This document shows positions 57,621 through 64,000 of a stretch of 64,000 nt of DNA, piece by piece. Made by a program: the position numbers and the translations under genes. The first letter of the stretch is position 1; each line of letters starts with the position of its first letter. The notes beneath the pieces were generated by a model, which did no database searches, was not told the DNA's origin, and was given only the letters and a program-made list of their open reading frames with translations. The DNA comes from Vibrio ishigakensis (GTDB taxonomy: Bacteria > Pseudomonadota > Gammaproteobacteria > Enterobacterales > Vibrionaceae), in contig NZ_AP024881.1 of assembly GCF_024347675.1 (NCBI RefSeq), forward strand, positions 2,294,001 to 2,358,000. Direction: 5' to 3'.

Positions 57621-58969
57621 TACTTGTTCTCCTCTGCGCGCTCTAGAAGCATATTTCGATAAGCAATAGCGCTGTTTTTCAATGTTCTTTTTTGGGTTGC
57701 ATAGTCCACGTGCACGATGCCAAAGCGTTGGCGATAGCCGAAGGCCCACTCGAAGTTATCCATCAAGCTCCAAGCAAAATAACCATCAACACGCACACCT
57801 TCTTTTATCGCTTCATCCACCGCATTTAGGTGCCCTTGGAAGTAGCGCACGCGCTGTTCGTCATCAACTTCACCATTCTCAACCGAATCGTTGCCAGCCG
57901 CGCCATTTTCGGTGATGTACATAGGTGGGATATTTTCGTAGCGGTTGTGCAGACGAATCAGAAGGTCACGCAATCCGTCAGGATAGATCTCCCAACCGAT
58001 GAAAGTGCTCTCTGACTCTTCCATCTTGATGGTCTCAACATCGCCTTGATCGTTAAATCGTGCCACGCTGCGGGTGTAATAGTTGATACCTATGTAATCC
58101 ACAGGTGCTGAGATAATATCTAGGTCACCCTCTAGGATCATCGGCATGGCATCGGCACGCTTTTCCATTACCGCAGCTGGGTATTCGCCTTTTAATACAG
58201 GGTCAATGAACCACTGGAAGTTCTCCGCTTCGCAGTAATCCGCCGCACCTTGGTCTGCTTCGGTAAGTGGGTAAGACGGTGTTGCGTTAAACACCACACC
58301 ATGTATAGCGTTAGGTGCGTTCTTACGCAGCACTGGCATTGCCAAGCCATGACCTAGCATCAAGTGGTGAGACGCAAGGTAGCCTTCTTTTTCGCCCTTG
58401 ATGCCCGGCGCGTGCTCGCCCCAGCGATAACCAAGGAACGCAGAAACAAACGGTTCGTTTAGCGTGGTGTACACATCAATCTTGTCGCCAAAGTGCTTAC
58501 TTACTACCTCTGCATACTCAGCAAACTTGTACGCGGTTTCGCGATTTAACCAGCCGCCTTTGTCTTCTAGGTACTGTGGTAGATCCCAGTGATAAAGGGT
58601 CACATATACCTTTAGTCCACGTGCATGACACTCATCGATGATCTGCTCATAAAAAGCCAAGCCTTCAGGGTTCGTCTCACCATCACGAGGCAGAATACGA
58701 GGCCAAGCCATAGATAGGCGATAGGCATCCACCCCTAGAGATTGAATCATCTCGATGTCTTGCTGCCACAATTCATAGTGATTACAAGCAATGTCGCCAT
58801 TGTCGGCGTTATCTACCGCTCCTGGTTTTCGACAGAAGGTGTCCCAGATAGATGGAGTACGACCACCCTGGTCCGCCCCACCTTCGATTTGATATGAAGA
58901 GGTCGCCACGCCGAAGGTGAAGTCTCGGCTACGCAATTTTGAATCTTGAGGAATGTGATACTTAATCAT
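57620..58969 (-). CDS. GH1 family beta-glucosidase
   Basis: The 449-residue enzyme hydrolyses beta-glucosides to glucose. Catalytic residues are visible: acid/base Glu172 in TTLNEPFVSAF and nucleophile Glu354 in YITENGAAGN; the glycone-binding QIEGG and FAWSLMDNFEWAFGY are also present. There is no 6-phospho-glucosidase context (no PTS), so the substrate is probably unphosphorylated glucoside or cellobiose. No signal peptide: cytoplasmic. It sits between the permease and ATPase genes. Confidence 0.95.
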   Translation of the reverse strand: MIKYHIPQDSKLRSRDFTFGVATSSYQIEGGADQGGRTPSIWDTFCRKPGAVDNADNGDIACNHYELWQQDIEMIQSLGVDAYRLSMAWPRILPRDGETNPEGLAFYEQIIDECHARGLKVYVTLYHWDLPQYLEDKGGWLNRETAYKFAEYAEVVSKHFGDKIDVYTTLNEPFVSAFLGYRWGEHAPGIKGEKEGYLASHHLMLGHGLAMPVLRKNAPNAIHGVVFNATPSYPLTEADQGAADYCEAENFQWFIDPVLKGEYPAAVMEKRADAMPMILEGDLDIISAPVDYIGINYYTRSVARFNDQGDVETIKMEESESTFIGWEIYPDGLRDLLIRLHNRYENIPPMYITENGAAGNDSVENGEVDDEQRVRYFQGHLNAVDEAIKEGVRVDGYFAWSLMDNFEWAFGYRQRFGIVHVDYATQKRTLKNSAIAYRNMLLERAEENK

Positions 58970-58978
58970 AATTGTCTT

Positions 58979-59845
58979 TTAACCTTTCACCGCGCCCGAC
59001 GTTAAGCCGCTAATCATTTGGCGAGATGCAAATAAGTAAGCTGTTACTAGTGGAAGAATTGAGATTGTGGTGCCAAGCATTACCGCGCCCCATGGGGTGT
59101 TTGGAATGCCCTGTACGCTTCGAAGCGCCTGAGTAATTACGTAGTTTTCTGGTGAGGTCAGCACTACAAGAGGCTGCATGAACATGTTCCAGAAGAAAAC
59201 GAATTGCACGATAGCTAGAGTCGCTAGTGCTGGCTTCATCAGTGGAAGCACAACGCTCCAATAGGTTCTGAACTCACCAGCACCATCTAGCTTGGCTGCT
59301 TCAAGAAGCTCTTTAGGGATAGAAGCCACAACGTGCTGACGCATCAGGAAGATACCAAATGGCGTAGTGGTAAACGGAAGCCATACCGCTAGGTGGTTAT
59401 CAATCAGTCCCAAGAACTTCACTATCATGAAGTATGGGATAAGGCTCAGCACCGGCGGGATCATCATAGAGCCCACCAGCATGCCAAACAGCAGAGACTT
59501 GCCACGGAATTTATATACCGCGAACGCATAGCCGCCCATGCTGCAGAACAGCAGCGAGATACTGGTGCCTAGAAACGCCACGTAGATAGAGTTAAACATG
59601 GCTTGCCAAAACGGCATGATCTCTAGCAGGCGCTCGTAGTTGTAGCTAAGGCTATCGCCGATGGCTAGGCTGATGCCAGTACCGAAGATCTCACTACGGT
59701 CACGGGTAGACAAAAGCGCAGACCAGACAAACGGGAATACCGTAATGATTGCCGACACTATCAGCAGAGTAGCTAGGGCAACCAAGAGTATCTTGGTTGC
59801 GATCTCAATAGCTCGGTCGCTCGGTTTAAATACTTGAATAGACAC
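58979..59845 (-). CDS. Carbohydrate ABC transporter permease, MalG type
   Basis: A 288-residue inner-membrane permease with about six helices. The conserved EAA loop is KELLEAAKLDGAGEFRTYWSVVLPLMKPALATL, shown here in part: the Glu-Ala-Ala and Gly-Ala-Gly positions at about residues 195-205 contact the ATPase. It starts one base after the end of the MalF-type gene and partners it. Confidence 0.93.
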   Translation of the reverse strand: MSIQVFKPSDRAIEIATKILLVALATLLIVSAIITVFPFVWSALLSTRDRSEIFGTGISLAIGDSLSYNYERLLEIMPFWQAMFNSIYVAFLGTSISLLFCSMGGYAFAVYKFRGKSLLFGMLVGSMMIPPVLSLIPYFMIVKFLGLIDNHLAVWLPFTTTPFGIFLMRQHVVASIPKELLEAAKLDGAGEFRTYWSVVLPLMKPALATLAIVQFVFFWNMFMQPLVVLTSPENYVITQALRSVQGIPNTPWGAVMLGTTISILPLVTAYLFASRQMISGLTSGAVKG

Positions 59846-59846
59846 C

Positions 59847-60836
59847 TTATTGCTCCCCTAAGCCTTTCTTACCAAAGAAGAAGAATTGAACTGCGGTACA
59901 GGCCGCGATAAGCGTAAACAGTAGCCATGAGATTGCCGAAGCGGTTCCCATCTCTAGCCATTCCCAACCCACCTTGTACAGGTACATAGAGATGGTTAAG
60001 CCTGACTGACCAGTACCACCGGTACCTCGGGTCAGAACAAATGGTTCTTCAAACAGCTGCAGGTTGCCGATGATGGTCATGGTTACCGCGAAGAAGATGA
60101 ACGGGCGAATCATAGGCAGTGAGATGCTCCAGAAACGGCGCCATGCGTTTGCACCATCCATACGCGCTGCTTCAAGGATCTCTTTCGGGATAGTCATAAG
60201 ACCCGTGGTGTAGAGCACTATGTTGAAGCCGGTATATTTCCAGAACACCATGATGGCGATAGATGGCTTGATCATGGTTGCGTCTTCTAGCCAGCGGATA
60301 GGTTGATAGTCGTTAACCCAACCGAATGCCCAGCCAAATAGTGTGCTGTCCGCCAGCGCCATCAAGCTTTGGTTGATGATGCCTGAGTTTGGCGAATACA
60401 TATTGAAGAAGATAAGTGATGCCGCCACCGTTGAGGTGATAAACGGCAAGAAATAGGCTGATGTTAGCCAGTGACGCAAGCGGCCACCCAGTGAAACTAG
60501 GATGTAAGCTACAGGCAGAGCCACAAGGTGCTGAGCCACACCTGAGGTGATAGCAAGCCACAGCGTGTTCTTTAGTGAGCGCCAAAGCCAAGGGTCAGTT
60601 AGTGCTAGATGGTAGTTCTCTAACCCCACATATTCCATGGCACCAAGGCCTTCCACTGGGTTCCACTCATGGAAGGAAAGGAAGATTGAAAACAGCAATG
60701 GAAAGATTCCAAATACTGAAAAAATCACCAAAAATGGCAGTAAGAAGCCGTATGGTGTAAGCGCTTTCAAGTTAAGCTTTAAAAAAAGGCTGGGACGCCC
60801 ATTGTTTTCTAATGCTTTGCTGGCAGCTTGGTTCAT
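59847..60836 (-). CDS. Carbohydrate ABC transporter permease, MalF type
   Basis: A 329-residue permease with about six helices and the EAA loop PKEILEAARMDGANAWRRFW at about residues 217-236. The N-terminus has the usual hydrophobic start (YGFLLPFLVIFSVFGIFPLLF). It is the first permease after the binding protein gene, separated by a hairpin gap of about 50 nt. Confidence 0.93.
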   Translation of the reverse strand: MNQAASKALENNGRPSLFLKLNLKALTPYGFLLPFLVIFSVFGIFPLLFSIFLSFHEWNPVEGLGAMEYVGLENYHLALTDPWLWRSLKNTLWLAITSGVAQHLVALPVAYILVSLGGRLRHWLTSAYFLPFITSTVAASLIFFNMYSPNSGIINQSLMALADSTLFGWAFGWVNDYQPIRWLEDATMIKPSIAIMVFWKYTGFNIVLYTTGLMTIPKEILEAARMDGANAWRRFWSISLPMIRPFIFFAVTMTIIGNLQLFEEPFVLTRGTGGTGQSGLTISMYLYKVGWEWLEMGTASAISWLLFTLIAACTAVQFFFFGKKGLGEQ

Positions 60837-60861
60837 TGTCTATGACCTCGTGTCAGATACA

Positions 60862-60879
60862 GGGGCGCTAGGGCGCCCC
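60862..60879. other. Intercistronic hairpin after the binding protein gene
   Basis: GGGGCGC TAGG GCGCCCC is a strong short stem just after the binding-protein gene. Such stems often keep binding-protein mRNA more abundant than permease mRNA, as in malE-malF. Confidence 0.65.
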
Positions 60880-60889
60880 GAATTACAGC

Positions 60890-62134
60890 TTAAAGGTTGC
60901 GAGTACGGCGCTTGATTAGGCGCTCTGCGTCTTTCAATGCAGTCTTGATGTCTTTGCCTTCGTCTAGCACTTCCATCAGAGCATTTTCTAGGATGATTGC
61001 GCGAGCAACGTGGTCGCCCTTAGCTGGTGCTACTGGCTTGATGTTTTTAGCCACATCAGCAAACAGTAGGCGAGCTTGTTGACCGCCAAGGAAATCTACT
61101 TTCTCAGCAAACATTGCGTCATCGTAAGTAGTCACGTTCGCAGGGAATGCAGCAATGGTTTCAAAGTGTTTAAGCTGGACGTCGCGACGAGTTGTCATGT
61201 ATTCGATTAGCTTCCACGCTTCATCTGGGTTCTTAGATTGAGTAGGGATAGAAAGGAAAGAACCGCCCCAGCTGCCATAGATGCCATCAGGTAGGTGATC
61301 AACGCCCCACTTGCCCGCTGTATCTGGTGCAATCCAGTTGTTTAAGTGGCCAAGTAGCCATGCGCCAGAAAGCTGTGTTGCAAAGGTGCCGTTGCGGAAG
61401 CCTTCATACCACTCGTTCGACCACGCTAGGATACGGCCATCTAGGCCCTTGTCGCGGATCTCTTTCGCTACGGTAAATGCGTGAACGAAACGTTCAGAAG
61501 TTACTACCGGGTTGCCATCCATATCGAAATACAGGCCTTCACCCTCAGGTACAGTAGTAAAGATGATGGCTTGAGCAACGTCTGCCGCTGATGCAATCAG
61601 TTTTACGTTTTGCTCTTTGAGCTTCTCACCCGCCGCTATGTATGAATCCCAATCTTTAGTTGCAGCATCTACATCGATGCCCGCTTTTTCGAAGATGTCA
61701 GTACGGTAGTACATAACGCCAGGACCAAGGTCTACAGGGATACCATAAACACTGCCGTCTGCGCCTTTACCTTGCTCCCAAGCATATGGTGCAAAGCGCT
61801 CTGCGTATTTATCTGCGCCATATTTTTCAGATAGATTTACTAGACCGCCTGAGCCGACAAAAGGACCGATCTTTTCAACGTCAACTACGATAACGTCACC
61901 CGCACCTGAGCCCGTTGCAAGGTTAGTGGTTAGCTTAGTGTGGTGGTCGCCGTGGTTATTCATCAGGTAATCAACCTTGATACCTGTCTCTTTTTCAAAG
62001 TCAGGCAGAATCACTTTTAGGCTGCTATCGAAATCTGGAAAGCCGTCAAAGCGGATGCTTTGGTCCGCCGCGTTAACTGCGGTTGCCAAGCCTAGGCCGG
62101 CAGCGACTGTCAGCGATAACGTTTTTAGTTTCAT
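60890..62134 (-). CDS. Sugar ABC transporter substrate-binding protein
   Basis: The 414-residue protein has a signal peptide (MKLKTLSLTVAAGLGLATAV.NAAD) without lipobox and is a family 1 extracellular solute-binding protein: FEKETGIKVDYLMNNHGDHH, DVIVVDVEKIGPFV, GIPVDLGPGVMYYRTDIFEKAG, GAWLLGHLNNW. It captures the sugar in the periplasm. The ATG at 62134 follows AAGGA by six bases; two codons upstream are unneeded. It begins nine bases after the lacI stop, so repressor and transporter share a transcript. Confidence 0.94.
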   Translation of the reverse strand: MKLKTLSLTVAAGLGLATAVNAADQSIRFDGFPDFDSSLKVILPDFEKETGIKVDYLMNNHGDHHTKLTTNLATGSGAGDVIVVDVEKIGPFVGSGGLVNLSEKYGADKYAERFAPYAWEQGKGADGSVYGIPVDLGPGVMYYRTDIFEKAGIDVDAATKDWDSYIAAGEKLKEQNVKLIASAADVAQAIIFTTVPEGEGLYFDMDGNPVVTSERFVHAFTVAKEIRDKGLDGRILAWSNEWYEGFRNGTFATQLSGAWLLGHLNNWIAPDTAGKWGVDHLPDGIYGSWGGSFLSIPTQSKNPDEAWKLIEYMTTRRDVQLKHFETIAAFPANVTTYDDAMFAEKVDFLGGQQARLLFADVAKNIKPVAPAKGDHVARAIILENALMEVLDEGKDIKTALKDAERLIKRRTRNL

Positions 62135-62143
62135 GATCAATCC

Positions 62144-63160
62144 TTAAATCGTTTGTAGAGTATGTGGTAAGACATGGGTGGAATTTCTCAGCATCAGGTT
62201 TGGTTGAAGCTTAAAATTCACGTCTAGTTTGTTTTTATGTAGCTTTTGAATAGCGAGCTGAACCGCTTCTATGCTCATCTGTTCAATGGGAAAGTTCACC
62301 GTAGTGAGGGCTGGAGTCAGGTATCTTGCAAACAAGATGTCATCGAACCCAACCAGAGAAACCTGTTCAGGGATTTTATAATTGGCATCACGCAGCACCT
62401 CAAAAGCGCCAAATGCCATGTGGTCGTTGCACGCAAACAGAGCGGTAAAGTCACAGCCTCGGCGAAGCAATTTCTTAGCTGCGCTGTGACCGGTTTCTTC
62501 AGTAAAGCCCGCCTCGATTACTAGGGTTTCGTCGTAATCGATACCTGCTTCTTCTAGGGCAGCGCGATAGCCCTGTAGGCGACCTCTCGCGTCTGATTTC
62601 TCAAGAGGACCTGTTATACACGCAATACGGGTATGACCGCTATTAAGCAAATGCTCGGTAGCCAATTTGCCGCCGTACTCGTTATCAATTTCGATGCAGC
62701 TTTGCTTTAGCTCAGGCACGAAACGGTTAATCAGCACAAACACCACGCCTTGCTCATCAAGGTTAATGAGATAGTCATCGGTAAGGTGCTGGGTATGCAT
62801 GATAAGAGCATCCACACGACGACTAAGAAGGAACTCAACCGACTCTTGTTGCTCACGTTCTGTATTGCCACACGCAGTCACGATAACGTGATAGCCATAT
62901 TGGCGAAGTTTGCTCTCGATGTTGTGTAGGATGCTTGAATAGAAAGGACCACCGAGCTCAGGAACCACAACGCCAATACTACCGCTTCGGCTTGATGCTA
63001 GTGCTTGTGCAATAAAATTAGGACGATAGCCCAGCTCTTGGATAGCCTTCTCTACCTTAAGCTTTTTGTCATGGCTAACACGACTGGTGCCATTGATCAC
63101 TCGCGACACGGTCGCCTGTGATACACCTGCATGCTCTGATACTTCTTTGATGGTTGCCAC
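62144..63160 (-). CDS. LacI-family transcriptional regulator of the glucoside operon
   Basis: From the GTG at 63160 (GGAG seven bases upstream) the protein has 338 residues and the usual start M-ATIKEVSEHAGVSQATVSRV. The longer TTG frame adds 11 residues that no family member has. The core shows GSIGVVVPELGGPFYSSI, FACNDHMAFGAFEVL and VSLVGFDDILFARYLTPALTT. It is the first gene of the operon and lies behind a LacI-type operator and CRP site, so it probably regulates itself and the transport and hydrolase genes. Confidence 0.94.
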   Translation of the reverse strand: MATIKEVSEHAGVSQATVSRVINGTSRVSHDKKLKVEKAIQELGYRPNFIAQALASSRSGSIGVVVPELGGPFYSSILHNIESKLRQYGYHVIVTACGNTEREQQESVEFLLSRRVDALIMHTQHLTDDYLINLDEQGVVFVLINRFVPELKQSCIEIDNEYGGKLATEHLLNSGHTRIACITGPLEKSDARGRLQGYRAALEEAGIDYDETLVIEAGFTEETGHSAAKKLLRRGCDFTALFACNDHMAFGAFEVLRDANYKIPEQVSLVGFDDILFARYLTPALTTVNFPIEQMSIEAVQLAIQKLHKNKLDVNFKLQPNLMLRNSTHVLPHTLQTI

Positions 63161-63179
63161 TTCAAAACTCCAATTTCTA

Positions 63180-63191
63180 GAAACCGCTTTC
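63180..63191. promoter_or_regulatory. LacI-type operator upstream of the glucoside operon
   Basis: GAAACCGCTTTC has GAAA/TTTC arms around a central CG, the pattern of LacI-family sites. With the CRP site at -41.5 the predicted transcription start would fall at its edge. Confidence 0.65.
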
Positions 63192-63224
63192 AAGAGCTAT
63201 TTTGGGTAAAAGTGACCTTGTTGG

Positions 63225-63242
63225 ATGTGAGTAAAATCACAT
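63225..63242. promoter_or_regulatory. Perfect CRP-binding site
   Basis: ATGTGAGTAAAATCACAT has perfect TGTGA-N6-TCACA arms. It is centred about 73 nt upstream of the regulator GTG and fits catabolite control of the glucoside operon. Confidence 0.9.
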
Positions 63243-63305
63243 CGAAATAGGCGTTTTTTTGGCAAATATTCAAACTATGAATAAACAGGAAGTTTTTCAT
63301 GAGCC

Positions 63306-63322
63306 CATGAAACAGTTTCATG
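63306..63322. promoter_or_regulatory. Palindrome between operon promoter and porin terminator
   Basis: CATGAAAC A GTTTCATG has perfect eight-bp arms with one central base. A second weaker dyad (TTCAC...GTGAA) follows at 63330-63350. It could be an upstream operator for the operon; the regulator is unknown. Confidence 0.5.
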
Positions 63323-63381
63323 AAAGGGCTTTCACGGTCACGAAAGTGAATATTTATCTAAGTGAGTTTGTTTCTAGACGT

Positions 63382-63410
63382 AAAAAAAAGAGCACTGCTA
63401 AGCAGTGCTC
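63382..63410 (-). terminator. Terminator after the porin gene
   Basis: On the minus strand GAGCACTGCT TA GCAGTGCTC is followed by eight T, separating the porin gene from the glucoside operon. A smaller stem TTAGGGC/GCCCTAA lies at 63434-63454. Confidence 0.93.
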
Positions 63411-63493
63411 AAAAGGGTTTGTCTCTAGCTTTATTAGGGCAAGCTAGGCCCTAAATAGGGAGTTAAAGCTAACTTTCTAGGATTTGGCTTGGT

Positions 63494-64000
63494 TTACCAC
63501 CACGCCTCGAACATTGCACCGAAGCTAACTGTATCAACGGTTTCAGACACATCAGCTCGCGTAGACTCTACGTCACCCACGGTTGCGTAGAAGCGAAGCA
63601 TTGGACGACTCCATGGTAGGCCACCAAGGGATACGTTTTGCGATAGTGTTACCTTCCAACCTTGGTCTTCATCATCGTTTGCATAGTCAACATATGCATA
63701 ACCCGCTTCTAGCCAAGTAGAGTGCACGCTGTTCCATTGATACTGAGGACGCACGATTGCTGAGTACTCTGAACTAGCAACCGAACGACCATTTCCATCT
63801 ACAGCATCATCACCACTGATATCTTTGTACGAACCTAGATAGTCAATAATGAAGTTGTCAGTTGCAGCGTATGCACCTTCCAAACTCACGTAGATAACTT
63901 GCTTGTCACCGGCTAGATCAAATACAGAGTCATCTGCGCCATCAGCGTATTTGGCTACGATACGGTTGCTGTCACCCAGTCCCATTACCGCGCCCACTTG
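63494..64000 (-). CDS. LamB-type carbohydrate porin, C-terminal part
   Basis: The frame stays open to the right window edge, so only about 168 C-terminal residues are present. The end resembles maltoporin: STWLEAGYAYVDY, GWKVTLSQNVSL, SRPMLRFYATVGDV and FGAMFEAWW, with the aromatic C-terminus needed for BAM-dependent insertion. It would form a trimeric sugar channel in the outer membrane. It lies upstream of and parallel to the glucoside operon, so it may admit its oligosaccharides. The true start is outside the window. Confidence 0.85.
   Translation of the reverse strand, partial: QVGAVMGLGDSNRIVAKYADGADDSVFDLAGDKQVIYVSLEGAYAATDNFIIDYLGSYKDISGDDAVDGNGRSVASSEYSAIVRPQYQWNSVHSTWLEAGYAYVDYANDDEDQGWKVTLSQNVSLGGLPWSRPMLRFYATVGDVESTRADVSETVDTVSFGAMFEAWW

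Noticed and set aside
44947..63493. CRISPR array, insertion sequence or integron repeats in the accessory part
   Set aside because: No regular direct repeats, transposase or integrase frames, and no attC-like sites were seen.

Overview
The window looks like ordinary chromosome of a Vibrio (Gammaproteobacteria, Vibrionaceae). Supporting signs are the gene order dxs / pgpA-thiL-nusB-ribH-ribBX-ribE-ribD-nrdR, the block proA-proB-crl-frsA-gpt-purine permease-pepD, the stretch purL-mltF-tadA, a minor type IV pilin cluster beside dnaJ-dnaK-grpE, nadK-recN-bamE-rnfH/ratA-smpB-ssrA, a tmRNA tag peptide ANDENYALAA, and the volA-fadL pair. No insertion sequence, integrase, CRISPR array, rRNA or tRNA gene was seen.

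Layout. 1-7.9 kb: the end of dxs, an unexplained GC-rich intergenic element (361-700), an aldo/keto reductase, then a minus-strand run for riboflavin, nusB, thiamine pyrophosphate and phosphatidylglycerol synthesis. 8-16.6 kb: proline synthesis, the sigma-S helper Crl, FrsA, purine uptake and salvage under a PurR box, a 980-nt gap that appears to hold an undescribed minus-strand small RNA gene, and pepD. 16.6-26.6 kb: a DUF3332 lipoprotein, a PhoX-family phosphatase, purL (with its own PurR box), mltF, a very basic 43-residue protein, and tadA. 26.6-31.3 kb: a LysR regulator divergent from the glutathione-dependent formaldehyde detoxification pair, and an AbgT-family transporter. 31.5-39.7 kb: four overlapping minor pilin genes, dnaJ and dnaK separated by palindromic repeat elements, a dicarboxylate symporter and grpE; dnaK and grpE have sigma-32-type promoters. 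39.8-44.9 kb: nadK, SOS-controlled recN with two LexA boxes, bamE, rnfH-ratA, smpB and ssrA.

The part beyond ssrA (45-64 kb) looks more accessory. First comes a membrane-anchored ToxR-type regulator overlapping a ToxS/VtrC-like periplasmic partner, divergent from volA-fadL (surface lysophospholipase plus long-chain fatty-acid porin). This arrangement suggests a lipid- or bile-responsive circuit. It is followed by a large minus-strand beta-glucoside catabolic operon: LacI regulator, solute-binding protein, two permeases, GH1 beta-glucosidase, ABC ATPase, GH94 phosphorylase and a GH116-like glycosidase. A second LacI gene follows it and a LamB-type porin precedes it (cut by the window end). The operon promoter carries a perfect CRP site and a LacI-type operator. 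The intended flow would be entry through the porin, capture and import by the ABC system, and intracellular hydrolysis or phosphorolysis of beta-linked glucosides.

Several start sites are corrected relative to the longest possible reading frames. In thiL and fghA the longer frame begins inside the previous gene's terminator. In dnaJ, fadL, rnfH, the ABC ATPase, the pilins and lacI a better start with a ribosome binding site lies downstream.
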